A stretch of 64,000 nucleotides of DNA, taken from Flavobacteriales bacterium (GTDB lineage Bacteria; Bacteroidota; Bacteroidia; Flavobacteriales_F; PHOS-HE28). The translations under genes were made by a program, and so were the position numbers. Of the stretch, positions 7,914 to 18,400 are shown piece after piece. Numbering within the stretch: position 1 is the stretch's first letter; every line of letters starts with the position of its first letter. Location: positions 310,001-374,000 of the forward strand of contig JACJZI010000004.1 in assembly GCA_020635655.1 (NCBI GenBank), read 5' to 3'. Under the pieces are notes generated by a model. The model was not told the DNA's origin and made no database searches. It saw nothing but the letters and a program-made list of their open reading frames with translations.

Positions 7914-8356
7914 CCACGACCACCGCGGCGGAATTCCTGACCGACACTGAACGGGAACAGGTCAAGCAGGCCATCCGCGAGGCGGAACATGCCACCAGCG
8001 GCGAGATCCGCGTGCACCTCGACGACCGGATTTCCGAGGATCCGCTCGACCATGCGGCCTTCGTGTTCGAGGAGCTGGGCATGCACCGCACCAGGCAACG
8101 GAACGGCGTCCTGGTCTATGTGAGCGTGGCCGACCATCGGCTGGCGGTCCTGGGTGACAAAGGCATCAACGCCATTGTGCCCAAGGATTTCTGGAAGGAC
8201 GTGATCGCCTTACTGCGCCTGCATTTCGCAGCGGACAAGCGTGCGGAGGGACTGAGCGAGGCCGTGCGTCTGGTCGGGGAAAAGCTCAAGGCGCACTTTC
8301 CCCATCAGCAGGATGATCGCAACGAGCTCTCGGACGATATCAGTATCGGACAATGA
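7910..8356 (+). CDS. TPM domain protein (TLP18.3/Psb32-like), first copy
   Basis: A 148-residue protein made almost entirely of a TPM domain: SGEIRVHLDDRI, then HRTRQRNGVLVYVSVADHRLAVLGDKGINA, which matches the domain's central strands. It lacks a signal peptide and a transmembrane anchor, in contrast to the second copy. The start is GTG 7910, overlapping the LemA stop by 4 bp; the overlap with the next ATG (8353) is also 4 bp. Some TPM domains bind or hydrolyse phosphate esters in plant thylakoids; the bacterial role with LemA is unknown. Confidence 0.88.
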   Translation: MTTTTAAEFLTDTEREQVKQAIREAEHATSGEIRVHLDDRISEDPLDHAAFVFEELGMHRTRQRNGVLVYVSVADHRLAVLGDKGINAIVPKDFWKDVIALLRLHFAADKRAEGLSEAVRLVGEKLKAHFPHQQDDRNELSDDISIGQ

Positions 8357-9174
8357 ACGGATGGCGGTCAGCGGTGCGTGGTGCCCTGGTCGTCACGCTG
8401 TTGTTACCCGGCCCGACCCGAGGCGCGGCCGGTGATCCCTGCATGCCTCCCAAGCCGAAGGAGGAGACCCATCTCGTCCGGCAGTTCACGCGATCGACAT
8501 TCTTGGACGCTTCCGAGGCGGAACGGCTGGACAACAAGCTGACCCGCTTCGCCCAGGAGACCAGCAACCGCATCGCGGTGATCGTGGTGGATACGCTCTG
8601 TGGTCTGCCCGCATCGGATTTCGCCTTCGCGATCGGCGAGGACTGGGGCATCGGCGGCGCCAGGTTCGACAATGGCGTGGTGATCCTGGTGAAGCCCACA
8701 GGTCCGCCCGGCCAGCGCAAGGTCTTCATCGCCACGGGCTACGGCCTGGAAGGCGCCATCCCTGATGCCACCTGCAAGCACATCGTGGACCAGGAGATCA
8801 TCCCCAACTTCAAGAACGGCGATTTCTTCGAGGGGCTCGACCATGCCACCGACGTGCTGATGGCGCTGGCCAAGGGCGCGAATACAACGCCAAGAGCTAT
8901 GACGAGAAGCCCTTCCCTGGCCGATACTTGTGTTCGGGCTCGTGTTCGTCATCATCATGATCACCAGTTGGCGGCGAAGCGTGAAGCGGTATGCCCGCAC
9001 CAACAGTCTCGATTTCTGGACCGCTTTCTGGCTGATGCAACAGGCAAGCCGCCGGCATTCCGGTCGTTGGGGTGGGTTCTCCGGTGGCGGAGGCGGTTCG
9101 TGGGGCGGGGTGGTGGTTTTGGCGGCTTCGGCGGCGGCGGTTTTGGTGGAGGCGGGGCCGGCGGTTCCTGGTAA
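8353..9174 (+). pseudogene. TPM domain membrane protein, second copy (frameshifted)
   Basis: The first 175 residues in frame give a signal peptide and a TPM domain (RIAVIVVDTLCGLP, GIGGARFDNGVVILVKP, KVFIATGYGLEGAIPDA). After LAKG near 8877 the frame must change three times to keep a sensible protein: EYNAKSYDEKPFPGRYL at 8880-8930, then VFGLVFVIIMITSW (a membrane segment) from 8930, then a glycine/phenylalanine-rich tail from about 9112 to the stop at 9174. Each change corresponds to one missing base, at 8877-8880, 8929-8930 and in the G run 9107-9110. The result restores the usual YgcG-like layout: signal, TPM, membrane helix, Gly-rich tail. Because frame is restored and no other lesion is seen, sequence error is more likely than decay, though a real pseudogene cannot be excluded. 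Confidence 0.75.
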
Positions 9175-9180
9175 GGTGAC

Positions 9181-9918
9181 ATGAGCATCAATAAATGGAT
9201 CGGCGGTGGACTGGGCTGGGCCTTCGGAGGGCCCATCGGGGGGCTTGTCGGCTTTGCCCTGGGCGCGCTCTTCGACGGCATGGCCACTCAGGCACCGACC
9301 ACGCATCAGCAACAGCGCACTGCCCATGCCACCACCGGAGGTGACCTGGCCCTGAGCCTGGTCGTGCTCAGCGCCGCCGTGATGAAGGCGGACGGCAAGG
9401 GTGACCAAGGCCGAGCTGGACGTGGTGAAGCGCTTCTTCCGCCAGCAGTTCGGCGAGGGGCAGGCGCAACAGCTCCTGTTGGTGATGCGCGACGTGCTCA
9501 AGCGCGAGATCCCCGTGCATCAGGTGTGCCTTCAGGTGCGTCAGTACATGCCGCATCCTGCGCGGCTGCAGCTCATGCACTACCTCATCGGCCTGGCCCA
9601 TGCCGATGGACGGGTCGATCGGTCGGAACTGGACATGCTGCGCCGCATCGCCGCCGGTCTGGGTGTGAACGAAAGGGACCTCGGCAGCATGAGCGCCATG
9701 TTCGGCCGGGGTGATATCGATAGCGCCTACTGCATCCTGGAGGTCGACCCCAAGGCCAGCGACGACGAGGTGAAGAAGGCCTATCGGCGGATGGCCTTAA
9801 ACATCATCCGGACAAGGTGGGCCATCTTGGAGAGGAGGTGCAGCGTGCGGCCGCTGAGAAGTTCAGGAAGGTGCAACAGGCCTGGGACCGCGTCCGAAAG
9901 GAACGAGGGATCGATTGA
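9181..9918 (+). pseudogene. TerB-like / DnaJ-domain protein (frameshifted)
   Basis: The N-terminus has glycine-rich hydrophobic segments (WIGGGLGWAFGGPIGGLVG), then a TerB-like helical domain (SAAVMKADGK / VTKAELDVVKRFF), and a C-terminal J domain (AYCILEVDPKASDDEVKKAYRRMAL / KHHPDK). This is the DjlA/TerB-DnaJ layout. Two frame changes are needed: one extra G near 9400 and one missing A in the A run at 9799-9801. With the second corrected, the essential HPD tripeptide of the J domain appears, followed by FRKVQQAWDRV and a stop at 9916-9918. The intact protein would be about 245 residues and would act as a DnaK co-chaperone, probably membrane associated. Confidence 0.75.
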
Positions 9919-10008
9919 CCGGAGCGGCATGTTACGCCGCGAGGTCACGACCGGCTTCCGTAACTTCGGCATCGTTCTTGTCCAACCCCACCACCGAACC
10001 GTTCATCC

Positions 10009-10730
10009 ATGAAACGACTGTTGTTGGGAGGCCTTCTCCTGCTGAACGCCTTCGCCAGCCAGGCCCAAAAGCACGTCTACGAGGACCTGTTGGTGCTCTA
10101 TGTCGATGAGAATTACGAGAAGTGCCTGGGCAAGGCGGAGAACTACACGATGAGCGACGCCACCAAGAAGGACCCGCTGCCGTACCTCTACATGAGCATG
10201 TGCCTGTACGAGATGAGCAAGATCGAGAAGTACCAGGCCGACTATCCGAAGGCCAGCCGGGATTGCCTGAAATACGCCGAGAAGTACCGCAAGAAGGACA
10301 AGAACAACGAGTATTTCGCACAGTACGAGGATTACTGGGCCGAATTGAACACCATGGCCATGGAGCAGGGGAGAACTATTACGAGGACGGCTCCTTCAGC
10401 AAGGCCAAGCAGCTCTTCGACAGCATGACCGGTTACAACCCGGAGAATCCGGGGGCCTGGATGATGCTGGCCCTCGCCCAATACCGATCGAACCTCATGA
10501 AGGAGGCCAAACGAGAACATGAAGCACTTTTCCAAGGCGCTCTTGGACGCGGGTGATATCGCCAACCTGCCCCAGGACAATCAGAAGCTCCTGAAGAACG
10601 CGCTGATGCGCTATGCGGACTTCCTGGACAACAAGGGATGAAGGACAGCGCCAGGTCCACGTTGGATATCGGCAAGGAACAGTTCATGAAAGAACCGGAC
10701 TTCAAGACCTTCTACGAAGGCATGCAGTAG
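10009..10730 (+). pseudogene. Secreted tetratricopeptide-like protein (frameshifted)
   Basis: It starts with a signal peptide (LLLGGLLLLNAFASQAQ) followed by helical TPR-like segments: YEDLLVLYVDENYEKCLGKAE, YLYMSMCLYEMSKIEKY, ASRDCLKYAEKY. The frame then shifts at about 10369-10371 (one G missing from GGGG), continuing as ENYYEDGSFSKAKQLFDSM and PGAWMMLALAQYRSN. It shifts again near 10512 (one extra base), giving ENMKHFSKALLDAGDIANLP, and at about 10637 (one G missing) to reach KEPDFKTFYEGMQ and the stop at 10728-10730. The intact product would be about 240 residues. Without the last correction the protein would stop at 10641. These lesions belong to the cluster described under findings. Confidence 0.7.
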
Positions 10731-10759
10731 AGTCGCTGTCCGGATCGGCATTGCAGGGG

Positions 10760-10783
10760 GCGGGCTCAGGCCCGCTTTCTTTC
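10760..10783 (+). terminator. Probable intrinsic terminator after the TPR gene
   Basis: GCGGGC (10760-10765), loop TCAG, GCCCGC (10770-10775), then TTTCTTTC. It lies 30 bp after the TPR gene stop and overlaps the 3' end of the convergent MMPL gene. Confidence 0.55.
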
Positions 10784-13186
10784 GTTGCCCTTCCCCATGT
10801 TCCGGTTCAGATAGACGCCCACAAGGAGGAGCGCAACGATCGTCAGGAGCAACCAGATCACGGCCATGGTATCGATCCGTTGATGGAACAAGATAGCGCA
10901 AGAGCGGTTCAACGGGGCAGGAGCCAACGGACCAGCACCGGGGAGCAGCAAGAGGTCGGCCAGCAGCGCAACGAGCAAGGTGATGCTCACCAACAGCCCC
11001 ATGTAGTGTACGCTGGCGAAATCCGACGCGATCGGCGTGACGAACCCGCTGCACAGCATGATGCTGGTCACGATCACGGCGCGACCTGCGGACACGTAGG
11101 CCCGTTGCATGGCTTCTGGCGGGGCGAACCCCTTGGCGCGCTCGATGCGCAGCTTGCCCAGCAGGTGGATGGTATCGTCCACCGCAATGCCGAAGGCGAT
11201 GGTGAAGATGATGGACGTGCTCACCTTCAGGTCGATGCCGGTCAGCCCCATCACCCCGGCGATCGCCACCAGCGGAAAGATGTTCGGCAGCAGGGCGATG
11301 AGGGTCACACGTCCATCCCTGAACACGAAACCCATGATCGCGGCGATCAGGGATGAAAGCGAGGACAACCCCAGGAGCATCTGTCTGCTGAGCGTCTCGT
11401 TGTTGCGGTCGATCAGATAGGCCATTCCGGTCTGGTGCACCTGGATCCCTGAACCCGCCAGAGTACTGTCCAGCCAGGCGTTCATGGCCGCGTTCTTCCC
11501 GCGGTGCACATAGCCGCCTTGGTCCTCCATGCGCCCTGTGATGCGCGCGTACCGGCCGTCCGCGGATACGAAGTCACCGATCAGCGAAGGGCCTGCGAAT
11601 TGCCGCAGCAACCGTTCGGCTTGGGCCAATTCGGCGGGATCATCGGGTAAATGGCGAAAGGCGGTATCACCTGCGTGCATCACCTGCATGGCGCGCTCGA
11701 CCAGTGTGGCGGGGGAAGCGATGCGGTCGGCGCCATAGGTCCGTTCGGCATAGCGTCCAACGCGGTCGATCGCGGCGAGTACGTCAGCATCCCAGATGCG
11801 CTTCGTGGTGTCGGCAAGGGTCACTTCCAGTTCGAACGGTCGTACCCCGCCAAAGTGCTTTTCGAAGTAATGGAAGTCCACCTTGTGCGGATCGTCCTCC
11901 GGCCAATCCTCCAGCAGGTAGTTGTTCACCTTGATCCGGGGGACCAGCAGGGCGCTGGCGACCAGCACGGCGGTGAACCCCCAGAGGACCAGACGACGAC
12001 CACGCATGACCCGGTCGTACAGTGCCTGCAGAAGGACGGGCCATCCTGCGGAGGTCACCCCCGAACGGACGCGCGGAGCAGGAACGAGGAGCAGCACCGC
12101 CGGCAGCAGCGTGAAGGCCAGCACATAGGCCAGTCCCACGCCCAGCGCGGTGTAGGTGCCGAACTCCCGGATCGGTCGGATCGCACTGGTATGCAGGGTG
12201 AGAAAGCCCACCGCGGTCGTCAACGAAGTGAGAAAAGTGGCAAGGCCTACCTCATACATCGCCAGCGCCAGTGCACGCCGCTTCTGGTGCCCATTGCCCA
12301 GCGCCTCCCGGTAGCGTTCCAGGATGTGTACGACATCGGACATGCCCACGACGAAAAGGATGGTCGGGAGCAGCATGGTCAGCACACTAAGGGCCTTGCC
12401 CAGCAGGGTCATCAAGGCCACCTGCCAGAGGACCGTGAGGCCGACCACGGTAACGGGCACCAACACGCTCCACCAGGACCGGAACGTGAACGCGAGCACC
12501 ACGATCAGGAGCAGGACCGACGTGGTGAAGAAGATGACCAGCTCACGCTGCATTTCCCGGATATAGTGGTACTGCCCCTGGATGCGTCCCGCGATGCGTG
12601 CATCCGCCAGATCCGTGCTCTGGAGCGTGCGTTCCACCCGCATCAACAGGCTGTCACTGCGCGACTTGGATAGGCCCGACGCCGTACGCAGGAGGATCAA
12701 CAGGCCATCACCATGCCGTGTGAAGAAGAGATCACGGACTTCACCGTCGCGCCATATCCGGGCGGAGTCCGCCTGGATGAGGCTATCTGCCCCGGTGCGC
12801 AACCAGGGGACCGCGAACGGTCCGAACGGTGTCGATCGCGGCTCTTTGGCCGTGGTCGGCGCATGCACCTCCTCGATGTCCGGGAGACGTGCAAGGCGTC
12901 GGGCCAGACTGTCGGTCCGCACCAGGAACGATCGGTCGAATACCGATGGGTCATGCTCCAATCCGATGAGCAACAGATCGGTATCGCTCCCAAAGCGGTC
13001 CCTGAAGGCGATATACCGGTCCAGTTCCGGGTCATCGGTGGGGAAGAAGCGCTCAAAATCGAAATCGAACCGGACGTGCCGCGCAATGAACAGACACCCG
13101 ATCGTGATCAAGGCCACGCAACAAAGCACCGTCCACGCGTTGCGACGGTCCAGCAGGCCTTCGATGCGGGTGATGCGGTCCTTCAT
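10766..13186 (-). CDS. MMPL/RND-superfamily membrane transporter
   Basis: An 806-residue inner-membrane protein with the duplicated RND layout: one N-terminal helix, a large outer loop, five to six helices, and the same again. The characteristic helix-4 motifs are seen in both halves: VVGMSDVVHILERYREA and FGIAVDDTIHLLGKLR, the latter holding the aspartate pair expected to carry protons. It belongs to the MMPL / sterol-sensing-like branch (lipid or hydrophobic substrate export), not the tripartite AcrB type, and no membrane-fusion partner is adjacent. ATG 13186 (MKDRITRIEGLL) is preferred over a longer frame because a CCTTTG -7-like element lies about 27 bases upstream. It shares a 73-bp divergent promoter region with the WG-repeat gene. 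Confidence 0.88.
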   Translation of the reverse strand: MKDRITRIEGLLDRRNAWTVLCCVALITIGCLFIARHVRFDFDFERFFPTDDPELDRYIAFRDRFGSDTDLLLIGLEHDPSVFDRSFLVRTDSLARRLARLPDIEEVHAPTTAKEPRSTPFGPFAVPWLRTGADSLIQADSARIWRDGEVRDLFFTRHGDGLLILLRTASGLSKSRSDSLLMRVERTLQSTDLADARIAGRIQGQYHYIREMQRELVIFFTTSVLLLIVVLAFTFRSWWSVLVPVTVVGLTVLWQVALMTLLGKALSVLTMLLPTILFVVGMSDVVHILERYREALGNGHQKRRALALAMYEVGLATFLTSLTTAVGFLTLHTSAIRPIREFGTYTALGVGLAYVLAFTLLPAVLLLVPAPRVRSGVTSAGWPVLLQALYDRVMRGRRLVLWGFTAVLVASALLVPRIKVNNYLLEDWPEDDPHKVDFHYFEKHFGGVRPFELEVTLADTTKRIWDADVLAAIDRVGRYAERTYGADRIASPATLVERAMQVMHAGDTAFRHLPDDPAELAQAERLLRQFAGPSLIGDFVSADGRYARITGRMEDQGGYVHRGKNAAMNAWLDSTLAGSGIQVHQTGMAYLIDRNNETLSRQMLLGLSSLSSLIAAIMGFVFRDGRVTLIALLPNIFPLVAIAGVMGLTGIDLKVSTSIIFTIAFGIAVDDTIHLLGKLRIERAKGFAPPEAMQRAYVSAGRAVIVTSIMLCSGFVTPIASDFASVHYMGLLVSITLLVALLADLLLLPGAGPLAPAPLNRSCAILFHQRIDTMAVIWLLLTIVALLLVGVYLNRNMGKGNERKRA

Positions 13187-13259
13187 CCACGATCGGTTGG
13201 TCGGGAACGGGCACAAAGGTCCGCACCGGGCGCCGAATGCGATCGTATTTTGGCCGCCG

Positions 13260-15401
13260 ATGTACCGGTCCGTGCTTCGATCATTGCTGTGCGTCGCCCT
13301 GTTCGGCACGGCGCTGGTCACCAAGGCCGGCAAGCTGGAGAGGGCGTTCGACGCACTGCGGATCTACGACTACTTCAAGGCCCGCAAGCTCTTCCAGGGG
13401 CAGGTGGAACAGCATCCCGCAGCGGCCTGGTACGGTCTCAGTGTGATCGCCGGTCGGAACGACAATCCGTTCCATCAGCTGGATTCGGCCTATGTGTTCC
13501 TGGTCCGGGCCGACATCGCCTTCGACCGTGCCGATGACCGCGAACGTGAAAGGATCGGAAAGGCAGGGGTGGACCAGGATGCGTTGAACGCGCAGCGTGC
13601 GCACATTTTCGAGGTGGCCTGGGACATGACCCGTGGCGAGAACACGATCGGCGCATACGACCGTTTCCTGAACAAGTTCGGGCAAAGCCCTCAGGCCGGG
13701 GAGGCCGAGCTGATCCGCGATCACCTTGCATTTCAGGAGGCGCGGGATGCGGACACCGCGGAGGCCTATCGGGCGTTCGTCGCACACTATCCGCGATCAC
13801 GGCAGATCTATGAGGCCCGCTCGCGCCTGCAGGAAGCCCTCTATCGCGAGTCCACGGCAGCGGGGAGCATCGATGCATACGAACGGTTCATCCGCGAACA
13901 CCCCGACAGTCCTTACATCACCAATGCGGAGGACGAGATCTACCAACTGAGCACCCCGCATCGTTCGGTGAAGGAACTGCACGCGTTCATCGTCGCATAT
14001 CCCGACAACCACAATGTTCCCGATGCCTGGCGGGCGCTCTATGAGCGCTATACGGCGGACCTGAGCGTCAGCACCATCACCGAGTTCCTGCGCACGTACC
14101 CCGACTATCCCTTCATCCAGGAGCTCGTCCAGGACTACAAGGTGGCCAGCTTGGTGCTCTATCCGTTCCGCCGCGACGGCAAATGGGGGTTCATCGATGA
14201 ACAGGGCGTGGAGCGCATCAAGGCGGATTACGACTGGGTGGAGCCTTTCGTCAACGGCCAGGCGATCGTTGGTCGCGACCAGCACGCCGGCACGATCAAC
14301 AAGATGGGCAAGGAGGTGATCCCGATCGTCTATGACGACGTGCTCGATCTGGTGGAGGGGCTCGCCACCGTTGAGCGCGGAGGCAAGGCCGGTGCCGTCG
14401 ACCGGAACGGCGGCCTTGCAGTACCCCTCCAGTTCGGCGAGGTCGGGGAGTTCAACAATGGGCTGGCCTATGCTTCGCGCGATGGGAAGTACGGCTTCAT
14501 CGATGCACGGGGCAACACGGTGATCCCGTTCGACTACGACCTTGCCAGCTCGTTCCACAACGGCCTCGCCGTGGTGGAGAAGGACGGCCTCAATGGTGTG
14601 GTGGACACGAAGGGCGAACTCGTGGTGCCGATCGAATACGACTGGATCGAGGGGTTCGAACGGGGCGTCTCGCGCGTGCGCAAGGGCGATTCCTTCGGCG
14701 TGCTAAGCCCCTTTGGTGACCTGCTCCTGGAACCCATGTACACCCATGTCGGCGCATTCTCCGACGGACTGGCGCTCGTGGTGGACAAGGGCAGATGCGG
14801 TTACGCGGACCTTCAGGGTGCCATGGCGATCCCCCTCCGTTACGATGCAGGTGAAGGGGTGGCTACCTGGGGGGAGTTCCGAAACGGCTTTGCCGAAGTG
14901 CTTTCCAAAGGGAAGCATGGGCTTATCGATACCCAGGGCGCCATCGTGCTTCCGATCCAATTCCTGGACGTGGGGGCCCTGACCGGACCGCTCGCCCCGG
15001 TGAAAAAGAAGGCCAAATGGGGGTACATGGACCGGCAACGATCCCTCAAGGTCGATTTCAGGTACGACCAGGCCTGGGAACTGGAACATGGTTACGCCCG
15101 GGTCGCGAACAATGGCCGGACGGGTCTGGTCGACAGTACCGGCACCGAGGTCATCACACCGCACTACAAGGCACTGACCGACGTGGACCATGGAATATGC
15201 ACGGCCACCACGGAAGAGGGGACCGGCCTTGTCACCGTGAAGGACGAGGTCGTGCTGCCGCTCCTTTATGATGCAGTGGAAGCGGTCGATGCGGAGGTGT
15301 ACAAGGTGGAACGTAACGAACGGATCGCCTATTTCCGGATCGCGGAACGGAAGTTCATCTGGAAGGAAGAGGCGTTCGAGGCCCCGGCATCATCGGAGTA
15401 G
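13260..15401 (+). CDS. Secreted TPR and WG-repeat protein
   Basis: A 713-residue protein with a signal peptide (LLCVALFGTALVTKA), a helical TPR-like N-terminal half (to about residue 295; AYDRFLNKFGQSPQAGEA, AYERFIREHPDSPYITNA), and a C-terminal half of about ten WG repeats. Examples are KWGFIDEQGVERIKADYD, KYGFIDARGNTVIPFDYD and KWGYMDRQRSLKVDFRYD. WG repeats are predicted beta-propeller-like modules found in envelope proteins; the function is unknown. ATG 13260 is seven bases after GTATTTTG, a -7-like box. The frame is open far upstream, but that portion is antisense to the MMPL gene. The 3' end overlaps the convergent adhesin gene by 12 bp. Confidence 0.85.
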   Translation: MYRSVLRSLLCVALFGTALVTKAGKLERAFDALRIYDYFKARKLFQGQVEQHPAAAWYGLSVIAGRNDNPFHQLDSAYVFLVRADIAFDRADDRERERIGKAGVDQDALNAQRAHIFEVAWDMTRGENTIGAYDRFLNKFGQSPQAGEAELIRDHLAFQEARDADTAEAYRAFVAHYPRSRQIYEARSRLQEALYRESTAAGSIDAYERFIREHPDSPYITNAEDEIYQLSTPHRSVKELHAFIVAYPDNHNVPDAWRALYERYTADLSVSTITEFLRTYPDYPFIQELVQDYKVASLVLYPFRRDGKWGFIDEQGVERIKADYDWVEPFVNGQAIVGRDQHAGTINKMGKEVIPIVYDDVLDLVEGLATVERGGKAGAVDRNGGLAVPLQFGEVGEFNNGLAYASRDGKYGFIDARGNTVIPFDYDLASSFHNGLAVVEKDGLNGVVDTKGELVVPIEYDWIEGFERGVSRVRKGDSFGVLSPFGDLLLEPMYTHVGAFSDGLALVVDKGRCGYADLQGAMAIPLRYDAGEGVATWGEFRNGFAEVLSKGKHGLIDTQGAIVLPIQFLDVGALTGPLAPVKKKAKWGYMDRQRSLKVDFRYDQAWELEHGYARVANNGRTGLVDSTGTEVITPHYKALTDVDHGICTATTEEGTGLVTVKDEVVLPLLYDAVEAVDAEVYKVERNERIAYFRIAERKFIWKEEAFEAPASSE

Positions 15402-18400
15402 GGTGACATGCCCGATCATGCGGTCCTGCTTCACACCGTCGTGGGCCAGGGCCTTGTAATGCAGTTGCCACACGTACACGCCGTCAGGGACCGGCGCACC
15501 ACCGACCGTACCGTCCCATGCCTCGCCAGGGACCGTGCTGGTGAAGATCCGCTCGCCCCAGCGATCGAAGATGTCGAACGTGTAATCCAGCAGATCGCCA
15601 TCGATCACGGGAAGGAACTGATCGTTGTGGCCATCCCCGTCCGGGGTGAACGCATTGGGGACGTGGATGTATGGTCCACAAGCGATCAGGATCACATGAA
15701 CGGAATCGATCGCGACGCCGCAATCGCTTGAGACCTGAACGGTGTAGGTACCTGGCTGGTCCACATGGATGGACGCCCCCTGCGCACCCGTGCTCCATGC
15801 CACACTGCCGTTCGCGAACGGAACGCTCAGTGCAAGGTCCTCACCTTCGCACAGGTCCAGGTCCGGTCCAAGGTCCACCACGGGTGGATCGACCAATGAG
15901 ACAGCAATGACATCGCTCATCGGGCAATTGTTCCAGGTGGCCTGCAGCGCATACGTGCCCGCATCCGTGACGAGAAGCTCCGGTTGCGTGCTCCCGTCCG
16001 ACCAATCGATGGCAGTGGCACCCACGGGCGCTTCAAGGGCCAGGGTGTCGCCTGGGCAGAGAATGGCATCCGGCCCGAGGAACCCCGCAGGCACGAATGC
16101 GTAGTCCACGATGATCGCATCGCTCGCGGCACAACCGGCAGTTGATGCCGTGGCAGAATAGGTTCCTGCATGGTCCACCCAATGGGTAGGCCCGATGCTC
16201 CCATCCTCCCATTCCACGGCAATACCCGGTGCATCCACGGTCAAAAGCAGGGATTGACCCGGACACAGGGTCGTGTCGGCCCCCAGGTCAAGCGCCCCGG
16301 GATCGAGCATGCTCACTGCGATGGTATCGGTGGAAATGCAACCCTGATAGCTCTCCTGAAGCCAGACCAGTGCCGGACCCTGGACCAGCAGGGTCGGTCC
16401 TGAGGAGCCGTCCGACCAAAAGTGATCGGCGCTCAACGCGATGGAACCCAGCACCAATTGTTCGCCGATACAGAGCGTGGTGTCGCCGCCGAGGTCCACG
16501 TCCGGCAGGGGTTGCAGACCGACTTCGATCGCGTCCTGCGTGGTACATCCGTTCAGGTCCACCGTGACCGTGTAATTCCCCGATGAGGAAACAGTGCGTG
16601 TCGGGACGGTGACACCATCCTGCCAGAGGAAGGTCGCACCAGGCACTGAAGCGTCCAACAAAAGGGCGTCCCCTGCACACAGGGTGGTATCCGGACCGAG
16701 GTCGACTACGGGCAGTGGTTGGACAGCGATCAGGATCGTGTCCGAAGCGACACAATTCCCCAAGCCCACATCCACCCAGTAAATGCCGGCAGCATCCGCG
16801 GCGAGGGTGGCACCGGTCGATCCATCGCTCCATAGCTGCGTGGCTCCGGGAACGGTGGCATCGAGGACCGCGATGGCCCCATCACAGATCGTCAGGTCAG
16901 GTCCCAGATCGAGCGGGAGAGGGGGCAGAACGGTGATCGAGATCGTGTCGGTCGCCGTGCAGCTGCCCACCGTGACATCGGCCCAATACTGACCCGTGGC
17001 GTTGACACTGAGATCAGGGCCCGTGGTGCCCGTGTTCCAGATCGTTCCGGCACCGGGAATTCCGACATGCAGATCGATGCTTGCACCGGAACAGATCGAC
17101 GTGTCCGTTCCGAGATCGATCGAAGGGGCCGGCAATACGTTCACAACGACCGTGTCCGAACTGGAACATTGTCCGATCGTGGCCTGTACCCAATATGCGC
17201 CCGCAGTGCTCACGTCCAGGGATGCACCCAGGGACCCATCCGACCACAGAAGTGTTGCCCCAGGCGCGTTCACGCTCAGTGCGGTCTGATCACCTGCGCA
17301 AAGCGTGATATCAGGGCCCAGGTCCGCCATGGGGACCGGTGCCACGGACACCATGATGGTATCACCCACTGAACAGCCACCCTGGCCCACCTGCACCCAA
17401 TAGGTATCCGCACTCATGACCGACAGGGTGGGTGTGTTGGCACCCGTACTCCAGAGATACGTACCACCGGGCAACGTGGCATCAAGCGTCAAGGTCCCAC
17501 CCTGACAAATGGTGACATCGGGCCCCAGATCGACCGCGTTCGGTGAAGCATACCCGATGTTCACGGCGTCGCTGGATGCACATCCGAGCGAACTGGTGAC
17601 CTGAACACTGTAGGTGCCGGGCGCCAGGACGGCATAGGTGGCTGAGCTCGATCCGTCCTGCCAGAGATAGGTCGCGCCGGTCGTCGTGGCATCCAGGAGC
17701 AACTGCTCTCCCGGACAGAGCGTGGTATCGTTGCCCAGTTCGATGGATGGCGGCTGCGCCACCGATACCTGGACCGCATCGCTCACGCTGCATGTCCCTT
17801 GTTGCACATCCACGCTGTAGGTCCCGGCGTTGGTCACCGTGATGCTGCTCGTTGTCGCCCCGGTGTTCCAGAGGAAGCTGGCGCCCGGCAGGGCCGCATC
17901 CAAAATCAATGATGCCCCCACGCAGATCGTGGTGTCATTGCCAAGGTCAACTGCATCGGGAGCGGCATAAGCGACCGTGATGGCATCACTGCCGATGCAT
18001 CCGTTCAAGCCCGTGACAGCGACCGAGTACGTCCCAGGCATGGTGACGAGGTAGGTCGACGTTGTCGCCCCATCCTGCCAGTGCACGCCATTGTTCGGCT
18101 GGGCGACGTCCAATAGAAGATCTTCTCCAGGGCAAAGCGTGGTATCATTGCCCAGGTCCACCACCGGCAGCGGCGTGTAGCTCACCTGCACCGCATCGCT
18201 GCTCGTGCAGCCGTTCACCGTCACGTCCACGCTGTAGCTGCCCGCCGCGCCCACGTTGTAGGTCCCGCTCGTGCTGCCATCCTGCCAGAGGTAGCTCCCG
18301 CCCGGCTGTGTGGCGTCCAGCACCAGCGGGTCGCCCGCGCACAGCGTCTGGTCCGGGCCCAGGTCCACCACCGGCAGCGGCGTGTAGCTCACCTGCACCG

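Noticed and set aside
8353..10730. Programmed ribosomal frameshifting in the TPM, TerB/DnaJ and TPR genes
   Set aside because: Eight shifts of both signs in three unrelated genes, without slippery heptamers or downstream pseudoknots that I can see, do not fit a programmed mechanism.
12582..13259. N-terminal extension of the WG-repeat protein by 226 residues
   Set aside because: This part is antisense to the MMPL gene and has no sensible composition; the signal peptide begins at ATG 13260.
13187..13333. Extended start for the MMPL transporter
   Set aside because: The added residues have no membrane or signal character and would cross the divergent promoter region.
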